A DNA stretch of 26,355 bases from assembly GCA_026389955.1 (NCBI GenBank), contig JAPLGY010000085.1:1-26355 (forward strand). The letters are read 5' to 3'. The first letter of the stretch is position 1; each line of letters opens with the position of its first letter. Below are positions 1-7,970 of this stretch, in pieces. This DNA is from Caldilinea sp. (GTDB lineage Bacteria; Chloroflexota; Anaerolineae; Caldilineales; Caldilineaceae). The notes beneath the pieces are model-generated. The model saw nothing but the letters and a program-made list of their open reading frames with translations, was not told the DNA's origin and ran no database searches. Both the position numbers and the translations under genes were made by a program.

Positions 1-314
1 AGGTGCTGGCGAAGCCAGGCAGCATCACCCCCCACACCGAGTTCTCGGCTGAGGTGTACGTGCTCAAAAAAGAAGAGGGCGGACGGCACACCCCCTTCTT
101 CAAAGGCTACCGGCCTCAATTCTACATCCGCACCATGGACATCACCGGGGAGATCAAGCTGCCCGAGTGCGTCGAAATGGTGATGCCGGGCGACAACATC
201 CAGATGGGGGTGGTGTTGATTTCCCCGATCGCCTTGGAGACCGGCAGCCGCTTTGCCATCCGCGAAGGCGGCCGCACCGTCGGCGCCGGCGTCATCACGA
301 CAATTCTGAAGTAA
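1..314 (+). CDS. tuf: Elongation factor Tu, C-terminal part (cut by left edge)
   Basis: This is the last ~103 residues of EF-Tu, the GTPase that carries aminoacyl-tRNA to the ribosomal A site. The visible part covers most of beta-barrel domain [16 protein letters not shown] at the start, then [25 protein letters not shown] and the closing [14 protein letters not shown], all strongly conserved in EF-Tu. The GTPase domain lies off the window. The frame is open from base 3 and stops at TAA 312-314. It is followed by tRNA-Trp, secE and nusG, a common bacterial order. The GTG at base 3 is an internal Val codon, not a start. Confidence 0.97.
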   Translation, partial: VLAKPGSITPHTEFSAEVYVLKKEEGGRHTPFFKGYRPQFYIRTMDITGEIKLPECVEMVMPGDNIQMGVVLISPIALETGSRFAIREGGRTVGAGVITTILK

Positions 315-319
315 GATTT

Positions 320-348
320 TTGCAGACTTGTCTCTCTGTGTGTACAAT
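320..348 (+). promoter_or_regulatory. Predicted sigma-70-type promoter for tRNA-Trp/secE/nusG
   Basis: TTGCAG at 320-325 and TACAAT at 343-348 are separated by 17 bp, an ideal spacing. The -10 box lies about 70 bp before the tRNA, directly after tuf. It was found by eye; no transcript start is known. Confidence 0.5.
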
Positions 349-417
349 CAGAACAGAGCGCCTGTTGTCTAGGCGACAGAGCTGTTGGCCCATGTGGGTG
401 TGCAAGTCTGTAGATGT

Positions 418-490
<73 letters not shown>

Positions 491-499
491 CCTGAAATT

Positions 500-532
500 G
501 ACCACCGGAGCAAAATGCCCGGTGGTCGTTTT
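500..532 (+). terminator. Predicted intrinsic terminator/attenuator between tRNA-Trp and secE
   Basis: GACCACCGG (500-508) and CCGGTGGTC (519-527) form a 9-bp perfect stem with a 10-nt loop, followed by GTTTT. It begins 10 nt after the tRNA and ends about 30 nt before secE. It could end most tRNA transcripts or attenuate secE-nusG; no other secE promoter is evident. Confidence 0.6.
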
Positions 533-563
533 CGGATTTATGGGAAGAAAATCAGGAACAAAT

Positions 564-788
564 ATGACCAAATCTATTGCGACGCCCAAGCCCGAAAATC
601 GTCTGGTGCGGTATCTCAAAGACACACGCGCTGAAATCGGCAAGGTCACCTGGCCGACTCGGGAAGAAGGGCTGCGTCTGTCGACCATCGTTTTTGTGGT
701 GACGATTGTCTCGACCATTGTGCTGTTTGGTGTAGATTCACTGTTTGCTTTCATCATTGGCCTGTTGATTCGGGGCACGGCTGGCTAG
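564..788 (+). CDS. secE: Preprotein translocase subunit SecE
   Basis: SecE is the small essential subunit that clamps the SecY channel in the inner membrane. The product is 74 aa, typical of the short single-span form. An amphipathic segment holds the signature YLKDTRAEIGKVTWPTREE (residues ~14-32), followed by one hydrophobic helix (roughly 37-67, STIVFVVTIVSTIVLFG onward). The ATG at 564 is chosen because AGGAA (554-558) precedes it at good spacing and the family signature begins soon after; the frame is open back to TTG 498, but that lies in the terminator hairpin. nusG follows, the usual partner. Confidence 0.95.
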   Translation: MTKSIATPKPENRLVRYLKDTRAEIGKVTWPTREEGLRLSTIVFVVTIVSTIVLFGVDSLFAFIIGLLIRGTAG

Positions 789-908
789 GGATCGCGTTCT
801 GCCGAGCTGCTCGAGCAGAATGTGTCAAAGGTGTCTGGCTGTGGCAGAGACGCCCAAAGGCAAGGCTGGGTTGTGGCGTCTGGGGAGAAAGGTGTAAAGG
901 AAGCAAAG

Positions 909-1493
909 ATGGAGAAGCCACCAGAAAATGCAGGTGAACCAGAAACTGCGCCGGCTGCAGAGGGGCCGCACGCCGAGTGGTTCGTGATCCACAGCTATTC
1001 CGGGATGGAAAACAAAGTCAAGAAGAACATCGAGCACCGTGCAGAATCGATGGGGATGACCAGCCATATTCTGGAAGTCATCGTGCCTACGGAGACCGAA
1101 ATTGAAATTCGGAACGGTGTGCGGCGTGAAATCGAACGTCGTGTCTTCCCAGGCTACATTCTGGTCAACATGATCATGGACGAAGACAGCTGGTACGTGG
1201 TGCGCAACAGCCCGGGGGTGACGGGTTTCGTAGGGATGGGCAACAAACCAACGCCTCTGCGCCAGGACGAGATCGACAAGATCATGAAGCGGATCGAGTC
1301 GGATGCCCCGCGCATCAAGGTCAGCTTCCAGCCTGGCGAGCCTGTGCGCATTTTGAGTGGGCCGTTTGCTGAATTTACCGGGATCGTCGAAGATATCTAT
1401 CCTGACAAGGGCAAGGCCCGCGTGATGGTCAGCTTCTTCAACCGGGAGACACCGGTCGAGGTCGACTTTATTCAATTGGTGCGCGATCTCTGA
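909..1493 (+). CDS. nusG: Transcription termination/antitermination factor NusG
   Basis: NusG binds RNA polymerase through its N-terminal domain and Rho or ribosomal protein S10 through its KOW domain. The product is 194 aa. The NGN domain covers about residues 20-130 ([43 protein letters not shown]) and the KOW domain the last ~55 ([20 protein letters not shown]). The acidic, Pro-rich first ~20 residues are variable. The ATG at 909 has AAAGGAAG (896-903) upstream; the frame is open to 822 without a better site. It sits between secE and rplK as in most bacteria. Confidence 0.96.
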   Translation: MEKPPENAGEPETAPAAEGPHAEWFVIHSYSGMENKVKKNIEHRAESMGMTSHILEVIVPTETEIEIRNGVRREIERRVFPGYILVNMIMDEDSWYVVRNSPGVTGFVGMGNKPTPLRQDEIDKIMKRIESDAPRIKVSFQPGEPVRILSGPFAEFTGIVEDIYPDKGKARVMVSFFNRETPVEVDFIQLVRDL

Positions 1494-1625
1494 GATGGCC
1501 TTGGCCGACAGGCCTGCCTGTCTTGGGTCGAATAGGAGACTCTTTATCTTTTTTGCTGGGGCTGGGAGTCGATCTCCGATCGCCAGTCGGAGTGAGGCGT
1601 TCACCAGGCTCAGAAGGAGTGAAAA

Positions 1626-2020
<395 letters not shown>

Positions 2021-2112
2021 GGGGCACCTCCGGTCTGAGGGTGGCCCTGCAGGCAGACAGATTCAAATCGTGGGAGGGCTGACTGCCCGTCATCACCACC
2101 AAGGAGTTGATT

Positions 2113-2832
2113 ATGACAAAACATAGCAAGCGGTTTGTCTCTCTCCAGAGCAAAGTCGACCGTGTCAAAGCACATCAACCAGCCGAAGCTGTGGCGCTGG
2201 TCAAAGGGCTGGCCAACGCCAAATTTGACGAGACGGTGGAAGTTCACATGCGGATGGGGGTAGATCCCCGTTACGCAGACCAGCAGGTGCGCGGTGTGGT
2301 CACCTTGCCCAACGGCACAGGGCGCACTGTGCGTATTTTGGTCTTTGCCAACCCCGAAGGGCAGACGCTGGCCCGAGAAGCGGGCGCCGACTATGTGGGG
2401 GCTGAAGATCTGACCGAACAGATCATGAAAGGCTGGACCGACTTCGACGTGGTGCTGGCCACACCCGACATGATGCGTGTGGTTGGCCGTCTGGGAAAGG
2501 TGCTGGGCCCACGCGGTTTGATGCCCAGCCCCAAAACAGGCACGATCGTCCCTGCTGAAGAGCTCCCGCGCGTGATTCGAGAGTCGCGGCTGGGGCGTGT
2601 CGAGTTTCGAGTGGACAAAACTTCCAATATTCACGTTCCGATCGGCAAATGCAGTTTTGCAACCGAAAAATTGCTGCAAAACCTGGGCGCCCTGATGGAA
2701 GCCATCAATGGCGCCAGGCCATCCGGCCTGAAGGGCAATTATATTCATCGCATCACCCTGGCCAGCACCATGGGGCCCGGCGTGAAGGCGGACATTGGTG
2801 CGATGACCGCACTCAAGGCAGCGGCTGAGTAG
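2113..2832 (+). CDS. rplA: Ribosomal protein L1
   Basis: L1 builds the mobile L1 stalk that helps release deacylated tRNA from the E site; in many bacteria it also represses its own operon by binding the mRNA. The product is 239 aa, normal length. Conserved stretches are [34 protein letters not shown] and [19 protein letters not shown], with a typical end at [10 protein letters not shown]. The ATG at 2113 follows AAGGAG (2101-2106) at 6 nt, which rules out the in-frame TTG at 2107. It follows the damaged rplK and ends before a strong terminator. Confidence 0.97.
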   Translation: MTKHSKRFVSLQSKVDRVKAHQPAEAVALVKGLANAKFDETVEVHMRMGVDPRYADQQVRGVVTLPNGTGRTVRILVFANPEGQTLAREAGADYVGAEDLTEQIMKGWTDFDVVLATPDMMRVVGRLGKVLGPRGLMPSPKTGTIVPAEELPRVIRESRLGRVEFRVDKTSNIHVPIGKCSFATEKLLQNLGALMEAINGARPSGLKGNYIHRITLASTMGPGVKADIGAMTALKAAAE

Positions 2833-2862
2833 CGGCTGACCCCGAACGAACGTTTTGTCTTG

Positions 2863-2895
2863 AAAAGCGGAGCCTTCAATCGGGCTCCGCTTTTT
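2863..2895 (+). terminator. Intrinsic terminator after rplA
   Basis: AAAAGCGGAGCC (2863-2874) and GGCTCCGCTTTT (2883-2894) form a 12-bp perfect stem with an 8-nt loop and a run of five T. It separates rplA from hslO, so hslO and rplJL are probably separate transcription units. Confidence 0.88.
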
Positions 2896-2943
2896 GGTTG
2901 GAAGAGGTTGGCTGTGTCGGCAGAATGGAAAGGAAAAACGGTT

Positions 2944-3825
2944 TTGGACAGCTACCTGGTAAGGGCGCTCGCCAAAGAAAGCGGAATTCGTGGCATCGCC
3001 TGTCTGACTACCAGTCTGGTGCGCGAGGCGGCACAACGCCATCGTGCGACGCCGGCAGGCACCGCTGCTTTGGGATATGGTTTGACCGCCGCCGCGCTGT
3101 TGGGGGCGCTGCTGAAAGTACAGCAGCAGATCGCACTCAAAGTAGAAGGAGATGGACCGCTCGGCAAGATGGTGGTCGAATCAGACAGCTACGGCCATGT
3201 GCGTGGCTACCTGGAAGAGCCCGCCCTGCTGCTGCCGCTGCCGATCGGCCCCAATGAACTGGCAGCAGCCATCGGCCGCCAGGGCCGGCTGACCGTGGCC
3301 AAGGATCTGCGGGTCAAAGATCTCTTCCGCAGCATTGTGCCGCTGCAGACAGGCCATCTGGACACCGATCTCACATACTATTTGATGATGTCGGAACAGG
3401 TGCCGTCGGTGGTGGAAATTGGAGCCCCTGTGGACGGAACAGGGCAGCTGGTGGCGGCCGGCGGCCTGCTGCTTCAGCTGCTGCCCGGCGGTGACCTGGC
3501 GCTGCTGCAGACGATGGCAGAAGAGCTGGACGATCTGCCTCCTCTGGGCGAGATGCTGGCGAGGGGAACAACCCCGGAACAGTTGCTGGCCTGCCTCTTT
3601 GGCGGACAGCGCTACGAAGTGCTGGAAACCGGACAGTTGATGTTCCGCTGTACATGCAGCCGAGAACGCTCCCGACAGGCACTCAGACTGCTCGAACCCA
3701 GCGATCTCTGTGAACTGATGGCGGAGGGAGAAGCTGTGATCGACTGCCATTTCTGTCAAGAACAGTATCGCTTCGATCAGAATGAGCTCCAGCAGCTGAT
3801 CGAAGAGCAGGAGCAGGCCGGTTGA
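2944..3825 (+). CDS. hslO: Hsp33 redox-regulated holdase chaperone
   Basis: Hsp33 is a cytoplasmic chaperone switched on by oxidation: zinc loss from four Cys unfolds its linker and exposes a surface that holds unfolding proteins. The zinc ligands are visible as CTC (Cys236, Cys238) and CHFC (Cys268, Cys271). The N-terminal domain has the family pattern SYLVRALAKESGIRG, later GDGPLGKMVVESDSYGHVRGY and GQLVAAGGLLLQLLPG. The product is 293 aa with the TTG start at 2944, chosen because AAAGGA (2929-2934) precedes it and homologues begin with MDxYLVRAL. A longer frame reaches back into the rplA terminator. Its place between rplA and rplJ is unusual. The Cys78-type spacing between the two motifs is 29 residues, normal for the family. 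Confidence 0.93.
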   Translation: MDSYLVRALAKESGIRGIACLTTSLVREAAQRHRATPAGTAALGYGLTAAALLGALLKVQQQIALKVEGDGPLGKMVVESDSYGHVRGYLEEPALLLPLPIGPNELAAAIGRQGRLTVAKDLRVKDLFRSIVPLQTGHLDTDLTYYLMMSEQVPSVVEIGAPVDGTGQLVAAGGLLLQLLPGGDLALLQTMAEELDDLPPLGEMLARGTTPEQLLACLFGGQRYEVLETGQLMFRCTCSRERSRQALRLLEPSDLCELMAEGEAVIDCHFCQEQYRFDQNELQQLIEEQEQAG

Positions 3826-3849
3826 ATTGTCCCGCAGCCTGCGCCCGAT

Positions 3850-3878
3850 TTGGGCGATCCATTGGGCTGCCGTATACT
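3850..3878 (+). promoter_or_regulatory. Predicted promoter of rplJ-rplL
   Basis: TTGGGC (3850-3855) and TATACT (3873-3878) are 17 bp apart, just after hslO. They lie immediately upstream of the L10 leader structure, giving a leader of roughly 195 nt, as expected for an autoregulated ribosomal-protein operon. Confidence 0.55.
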
Positions 3879-3910
3879 GACCAACAATCGAATTCTTTCT
3901 TCTGCTTGTG

Positions 3911-3965
3911 CTGAAGACCGCAGGTGCCGGTGTAAATGTTTCGACAGCCTGCCGAGGCAAAAAAG
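3911..3965 (+). ncRNA. Ribosomal protein L10 leader (binding site for L10/L12)
   Basis: The segment AGACCGCAGGTG ... CCTGCCGAGGC matches the conserved core of the L10 leader family, which mimics the 23S rRNA site bound by L10(L12)4. GCAGG (3920-3924) pairs with CCTGC (3948-3952), and the flanking AGACC and GAGGCAAAA are the conserved unpaired parts. It lies upstream of rplJ as in Firmicutes and many others. The match is from memory; a covariance-model search was not possible. Confidence 0.75.
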
Positions 3966-4010
3966 CAGTAGCCCCTGCGGCTTGTCCGCAAAAGGCTATC
4001 GCGCTTGAAT

Positions 4011-4040
4011 GCCCTTCTGCAGCAGCGGAAGGGCGTTTTT
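4011..4040 (+). terminator. Attenuator hairpin in the rplJ leader
   Basis: GCCCTTC (4011-4017) and GAAGGGC (4028-4034) form a 7-bp stem followed by GTTTTT, 40 nt before the rplJ start. With the L10 leader upstream, this suggests premature termination when L10 is in excess. A further small hairpin (GCGG/CCGC) lies near 3977-3989. Confidence 0.7.
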
Positions 4041-4080
4041 GATGGTGTAGGTAATTCTCCAGAGAAAGGAGGGATGTCCA

Positions 4081-4611
4081 TTGGCTATCAACCGTCAAAA
4101 AAAAGAAGAGTTGGTCGACCAGTACAAAAAACTGATCGCAAACTCGTCGGCAATTGTGTTCACCCACTACCAAGGCACCAAGGTCGCTCAGTTGCGGTCG
4201 CTGCGCAACAGGTTGAGTGAAAGCAACTCCACCTGTACCGTTGTCAAAAACACGCTGTTGCGGCGAGCGTTGATCGAGAGCGGCCGCACCCCACCCGACG
4301 CGCTGTTGTCGGGTGCCAACGCAGTCGTTTTCTGCGGCGAAGAGATTGCCAAGAGCGTCACGGCGCTCAAAGGCTGGATCAAGGATGCCAAAGCGCTCGA
4401 AATCACCGGCGCTCTGCTCGAAAACTCTGTGCTGGACAGCAAGGGAGCGGAGCTGCTCTCTGACCTGCCGACCAAAGACCAGACGCGCGCCTTGTTGCTC
4501 GGCGTGCTCAGTGCACCGGCACGTCAGCTGGTTCAGATGCTGGCAGCGCCCGGCTCAAGCCTGGTGCGTGTGGTCAATGCCCACGCCGAAAAGCAGTCGG
4601 AGGCGGCCTGA
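4081..4611 (+). CDS. rplJ: Ribosomal protein L10
   Basis: L10 anchors the L7/L12 stalk to the large subunit. The product is 176 aa, normal length. The N-terminal rRNA-binding domain has NRQKKEELVDQYKKLI, VFTHYQGTK and VVKNTLLRRAL; the C-terminal helix that binds L12 dimers ends in APGSSLVRVVNAHAEK. The start is TTG 4081, with AAAGGAGGG at 4065-4073 and 7-nt spacing. The ATG at 4074 is in another frame. Expression is probably controlled by the leader and attenuator upstream; rplL follows after 98 nt. Confidence 0.96.
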   Translation: MAINRQKKEELVDQYKKLIANSSAIVFTHYQGTKVAQLRSLRNRLSESNSTCTVVKNTLLRRALIESGRTPPDALLSGANAVVFCGEEIAKSVTALKGWIKDAKALEITGALLENSVLDSKGAELLSDLPTKDQTRALLLGVLSAPARQLVQMLAAPGSSLVRVVNAHAEKQSEAA

Positions 4612-4709
4612 TGCTTGCCTGCACCGCAGCGACGCCCTGCTGTGCAGAGAATTTGGTGGCGTTGTAGAACCAGGAAACGAATTGATTGTTCAAATTGGAG
4701 GAATGATTT

Positions 4710-5090
4710 ATGGCTGATTTGCACGCCATTGCTGCGCAACTGGATACCTTGACCCTGCTCGAGGCGTCGCAGCTGGTAAAGCTGTTGGAAGAAAAATGGG
4801 GGGTCAGCGCCGCTGCCCCGGTGGCTGTGGCGGCGGCGGCTGGTGCCGCTGCGGTCGAAGCTGCTCCGGTGGAAGAGCAGACCGAATTTGATGTGGTGCT
4901 CAAGAGCGCCGGTGAAAAGAAGATCAACGTCATCAAGGTTGTCCGTTCTTTGACCAACCTCGGCTTGAAAGAAGCCAAGGATGTGGTCGAAACGGCTGGC
5001 TCGACCATTTTGTCTGCGGTCAGCAAGGAAGTGGCAGCGGATGCCAAGGCCAAGCTCGAAGCCGAAGGCGCTCAGGTCGACGTCAAGTAG
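4710..5090 (+). CDS. rplL: Ribosomal protein L7/L12
   Basis: L7/L12 is the multicopy flexible stalk protein that recruits translation GTPases. The product is 126 aa, standard size: N-terminal dimerisation domain ([20 protein letters not shown]), Ala/Val-rich hinge (about residues 33-58), and globular C-terminal domain with [20 protein letters not shown] and [11 protein letters not shown]. The ATG has TGGAGG upstream. A strong terminator follows, and rpoB is not next, so this operon ends here, unlike in many bacteria. Confidence 0.97.
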   Translation: MADLHAIAAQLDTLTLLEASQLVKLLEEKWGVSAAAPVAVAAAAGAAAVEAAPVEEQTEFDVVLKSAGEKKINVIKVVRSLTNLGLKEAKDVVETAGSTILSAVSKEVAADAKAKLEAEGAQVDVK

Positions 5091-5112
5091 TGGGATCTTG
5101 GTGTGGCGCTTC

Positions 5113-5149
5113 AGAGAACCCAGCTGCCAAGCTGGGTTCTCTGGTTTTT
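5113..5149 (+). terminator. Intrinsic terminator after rplL
   Basis: AGAGAACCCAGC (5113-5124) and GCTGGGTTCTCT (5131-5142) form a 12-bp perfect stem with a 6-nt loop, then GG and five T. Confidence 0.92.
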
Positions 5150-5155
5150 GAACGG

Positions 5156-5184
5156 TTGTCCATGCGCGTCGGCTGTGGTACAAT
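5156..5184 (+). promoter_or_regulatory. Predicted promoter of holB-ricT, giving a nearly leaderless mRNA
   Basis: TTGTCC (5156-5161) and TACAAT (5179-5184) are spaced by 17 bp. The expected start of transcription (about 5190-5192) is only a few bases before ATG 5194, and no Shine-Dalgarno sequence fits between them. Confidence 0.55.
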
Positions 5185-5193
5185 GACAGCGAG

Positions 5194-6297
5194 ATGTCAA
5201 CTACCTCTGCGCGTTTCCCCTCAGGAGTCTGGCCGGTCTACGGCCATGGCTGGGCTGTAGAACTGCTGCGGCGTGCCCTCTCTGCGCGATCCTCTGTGCG
5301 ATCCTCTGTGCAATCCTCTGTGCAATCCTCTGTGCGGTTGAGCCACGCCTATCTGTTGGTCGGAGCCTCCCAGATCGGGAAGACAGCTTTGGCCCGTGCC
5401 TTTGCTGCTGCGCTGCTCTGCAGCGACCCTGCACATGCACCTTGCCAGCAGTGCCGCGCTTGTCGGCTGATGGCTGCCGGCCACCATCCAGATTTTCGTC
5501 TGGTGCAGCCGACGGTCAAGATGGACAGAGATCTGGTGGTAGAGCGTCAAAAAGGCGAGCTGCGCGCTGAACAGGCAGAAGGGCTGATCCGAGAGGTGGC
5601 GTTGCGCCCTCTGGAAGGAACCCGCAAAGTCTTTCTGATTCAAGACATGCATCAGGCAAACCTGGCCTTTGCCAACAGGCTGCTCAAGACCCTGGAGGAG
5701 CCGCCGTCCCATGCGGTGCTGCTGGTCACAGCCCGTCACCGCAACGAAGTGCTGCCTACGATCGTCAGCCGCTGTCAGATCGTGGCGCTGCACCCGCTCG
5801 ACCAGGCTGTGCTGGCCGACGCGTTGCAAGCTGGCTGGCAGGTGCCGCCGGACGACGCCCTGCTGTTGGCGCGGCTGGCCGGGGGCCGGCTGGGCTGGGC
5901 TGTCGACCAGTTCCACCATCCGGAACGACGGGAGGAGCGCAGCCAGGACCTGGCGGCTCTTTGGTCGCTGGTAGAGGCCGGACGGCTGGAGCGGCTGCGT
6001 TTTGCCGGCCAGCTGGCCACCCAGCGTGACCCTCTGCGTCTGTTTGGGCTGTTGGAGATCTGGAGCAGCTGGTGGCGTGACGTGTTGCTGGCCCAGGCGC
6101 AGTGCACGGACGCGTGCAGCAACGTCGACCAGTTGCCGCGTCTGACGGCGCACGCGCACGCGTTTGAACCCCAGGCTGTTCACGAATACTTGGGGACCCT
6201 CCAGCGGGTGGAGGCTGCGCTGCGCCATACGGCGAATCTCCGGCTGGCGCTCGATGTGTTGTTGGTCAAATTGCCAGCGCTTCACCGTTCTGGTTGA
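5194..6297 (+). CDS. holB: DNA polymerase III subunit delta' (clamp-loader AAA+ protein)
   Basis: Delta' is a rigid subunit of the clamp loader that opens the beta sliding clamp. The product is 367 aa. The AAA+ signs are Walker A GASQIGKT (57-64), a zinc module Cys76-x7-Cys84-x2-Cys87-x2-Cys90, Walker-B-like VFLIQDMHQANLAFANRLLK, LEEPPSHAVLLV and the sensor/arginine-finger motif TIVSRCQ. The C-terminal third is a helical collar-like region with low conservation. A 12-bp tandem repeat inserts SSVR/SSVQ units at 32-48, between the first helix and LSHAYLLVG. ricT follows after 64 nt, as holB-yaaT do in Bacillus. It could be read as a DnaX homologue, but length and ricT linkage favour delta'. Confidence 0.88.
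   Translation: MSTTSARFPSGVWPVYGHGWAVELLRRALSARSSVRSSVQSSVQSSVRLSHAYLLVGASQIGKTALARAFAAALLCSDPAHAPCQQCRACRLMAAGHHPDFRLVQPTVKMDRDLVVERQKGELRAEQAEGLIREVALRPLEGTRKVFLIQDMHQANLAFANRLLKTLEEPPSHAVLLVTARHRNEVLPTIVSRCQIVALHPLDQAVLADALQAGWQVPPDDALLLARLAGGRLGWAVDQFHHPERREERSQDLAALWSLVEAGRLERLRFAGQLATQRDPLRLFGLLEIWSSWWRDVLLAQAQCTDACSNVDQLPRLTAHAHAFEPQAVHEYLGTLQRVEAALRHTANLRLALDVLLVKLPALHRSG
5281..5336 (+). repeat. 12-bp tandem repeat inside holB (about 4.6 copies)
   Basis: Units TCTGYGCRATCC run at 5281, 5293, 5305 and 5317, with a partial fifth at 5329. They encode SSVR or SSVQ. The unit is a multiple of three, so gain or loss of copies would keep the frame. Confidence 0.93.
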
Positions 6298-6361
6298 GGT
6301 GGGCGCGGCAGACATGTAGAGAGGATCCTGCTGACAGCAGGAGGGGAAGGAAACAGGGAAG

Positions 6362-7390
6362 ATGCCAATTGTTGTCGGAGTAGAATTCAAAACGATCACC
6401 AAAGTCTACCATTTTGACCCTGCCGGTCTGCTAGATTTGAGCAGGCAGGAGTATGTGGTGGTGGATACGGTTCACGGGCCTGAAGTCGCCCAGGTTGTCG
6501 AGCCTCCCCACCTGATCAAAGAAGACCAGGTGGTCGGCGAAATGAAGCAAATCGTGCGCAGAGCATCGGCCTGGGATCTGGTTCAGCGCGATCAGTGGCT
6601 CCACAAGGAGCAGGAGGCGTTTGCGGTCTGCAAAGCCAAAGCGCGCGACCACCGTCTGGCGATCAAGTTGTTGCGTTGCGAGTACAGCTTTGACGGTGGA
6701 CGGCTGCTGGTCTATTTTGCCGCCGAGGATCGGATCGACTTTCGGGCTTTGGTGCGGGATCTGGCCCGGATCTTCCGCACCCGGATTGAAATGCGGCAGA
6801 TTGGGGTGCGCGATGAGGCCAAGCTTCTCGATGGGGTCGGCAAGTGTGGGCGCCAGCTCTGCTGTACCAGCTGGCTGCGTGAGTTTACACCGGTCAGCAT
6901 CCGCATGGCCAAAAATCAACAGCTGCCCCTCAACCCGGATGAAATCAGCGGCGTCTGTGGCCGGCTTTTGTGCTGTCTGTCTTACGAGGACGATCTCTAT
7001 CGGGAGCAGAACAAGAAAATGCCCAAGGTCGGGGCAGAGGTTTTGACCCCCCACGGCAGCGGGCGGGTGCGCCACATCCACCCCCTCAAAGAGTCAGTGA
7101 CGGTGATGCTGGAAAACCATGCGTTGGTGGAAGTTGGGATCCACGAGCTGATCAGCACCAAAACCGCCAGCGGCAACAGCTGCAGCACCTGTGGCGGCTG
7201 CACCGTCAAGCGGCGGGCCGGCGCCGAGGAAGACAATGCTCGGGTCCGAGCCGAAGCAGCCCGGCGGCGTGGGCGCAAGGAAAATGAGCCCATTGCCCCT
7301 GAAGCGCCCGAGTCTTCTGAAGGCAGCGCGGAGCAGGCTGCCCGGCGCCGACGCCGCCGACGCCGTCCCCGAGGAGAGAAAGAGAGCTGA
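6362..7390 (+). CDS. ricT: RicT/PSP1-domain protein (YaaT family)
   Basis: RicT (YaaT) is a PSP1-domain protein; in Bacillus it forms the Y-complex with RicA and RicF, carries iron-sulfur clusters and steers RNase Y mRNA processing. The product is 342 aa. The PSP1 domain spans roughly residues 1-210, with YVVVDTVHGPEVAQVV, and two Cys groups KCGRQLCC (Cys162, 167, 168) and VCGRLLCC (Cys199, 204, 205), as in the family. A further CSTCGGC sits near 275-281. The Arg-rich tail, with a run of eight Arg in a stretch of RRRRRR, is probably disordered and may touch nucleic acid. It follows holB, and its likely partner gene rny lies just beyond, in opposite orientation. Confidence 0.9.
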   Translation: MPIVVGVEFKTITKVYHFDPAGLLDLSRQEYVVVDTVHGPEVAQVVEPPHLIKEDQVVGEMKQIVRRASAWDLVQRDQWLHKEQEAFAVCKAKARDHRLAIKLLRCEYSFDGGRLLVYFAAEDRIDFRALVRDLARIFRTRIEMRQIGVRDEAKLLDGVGKCGRQLCCTSWLREFTPVSIRMAKNQQLPLNPDEISGVCGRLLCCLSYEDDLYREQNKKMPKVGAEVLTPHGSGRVRHIHPLKESVTVMLENHALVEVGIHELISTKTASGNSCSTCGGCTVKRRAGAEEDNARVRAEAARRRGRKENEPIAPEAPESSEGSAEQAARRRRRRRRPRGEKES

Positions 7391-7397
7391 TCGCTCC

Positions 7398-7456
7398 CTG
7401 TGGGCCTCCCCCTCGACCGCTGCACAACAGCGGTCGAGGGGGAGGCCCACAGTTTT
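7398..7456 (+). terminator. Perfect 25-bp hairpin terminator between ricT and spoVS
   Basis: Bases 7398-7422 are exactly complementary to 7428-7452, with loop CACAA, followed by TTTT (7453-7456). It lies between convergent ricT and spoVS. The T-run is on the + side only. The stem is far longer than needed for termination. Confidence 0.9.
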
Positions 7457-7470
7457 GTGCCAAGGCAGGG

Positions 7471-7758
7471 TCAACGCGCTGCGGCCAGGGTGACTGGCCG
7501 ACGAAAAACCGCAAAGCGCACCGCAGTGCGTTCATTGCCTTCGATCTGGACATCGGTGAAGCTGGGCACCAACACCAGGTCGATCCCATCTTGTTCGAGA
7601 TAGCCGCGGGCGATGGTGGCAGCCTTGATGGCCTGGTTGACCGCACTGGCGCCAATGGCCTGGATTTCGGCGTACTCCTGTTCGCGCATGACGCCTGCAA
7701 TGGCTCCAGCCACCGATGTGGAACGCGACTGTGCAGAGACCTTGATGAGTTCTGCCAT
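7471..7758 (-). CDS. spoVS: Stage V sporulation protein S (SpoVS) family protein
   Basis: SpoVS is a small Alba-like protein first seen in sporulating Bacillus, but present in many bacteria that do not sporulate; its molecular role is unclear, with nucleic-acid binding suspected. The product is 95 aa against about 86 in Bacillus. It carries the family sequence IKVSAQSRSTSVAGAIAG, then IGASAVNQAIKAATIARGYL and DLVLVPSFTDVQIEGNERTA. The start has GGAGGGGGG upstream. It lies downstream of rny and recA on the same strand, as in Bacillus (recA-rny-ymdB-spoVS), but without ymdB. This does not show that the organism makes spores. Confidence 0.93.
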   Translation of the reverse strand: MAELIKVSAQSRSTSVAGAIAGVMREQEYAEIQAIGASAVNQAIKAATIARGYLEQDGIDLVLVPSFTDVQIEGNERTAVRFAVFRRPVTLAAAR

Positions 7759-7918
7759 GTGAAAAGCCCCCCTCCTGGATGAAAACGTACTGCATTGTGG
7801 ATGACGAGCGGGTGCTCGCTAGAGCTTGGACCCCATGACAGCCCCAATCGACAGAGAGAGGCTGTAATGTCGACAATCAAGACGTCGGAGAAGGGGAAAG
7901 GATACGGCCCTGTTGGGG

Positions 7919-7953
7919 CCTGTTGGGGAGCAGGACCTCTGCCCACCAACAGG
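7919..7953 (-). terminator. Predicted hairpin downstream of rny
   Basis: On the - strand CCTGTTGGTGGGCAG pairs with CTGCTCCCCAACAGG (one mismatch, one G-U) around loop AGGTC, 18 nt after the rny stop. A second CCCCAACAGGG copy follows. No clear U-run is present, so termination is only likely. The rest of the 7759-7970 gap shows only the spoVS upstream region. Confidence 0.45.
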
Positions 7954-7970
7954 GCACACAGGCCAGCGGT

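Noticed and set aside
4074..4220. ATG at 4074 as start of a gene after the rplJ Shine-Dalgarno
   Set aside because: It is out of frame with L10 and its spacing is too short (0-1 nt from the GGAGGG); TTG 4081 is correctly spaced and matches L10.
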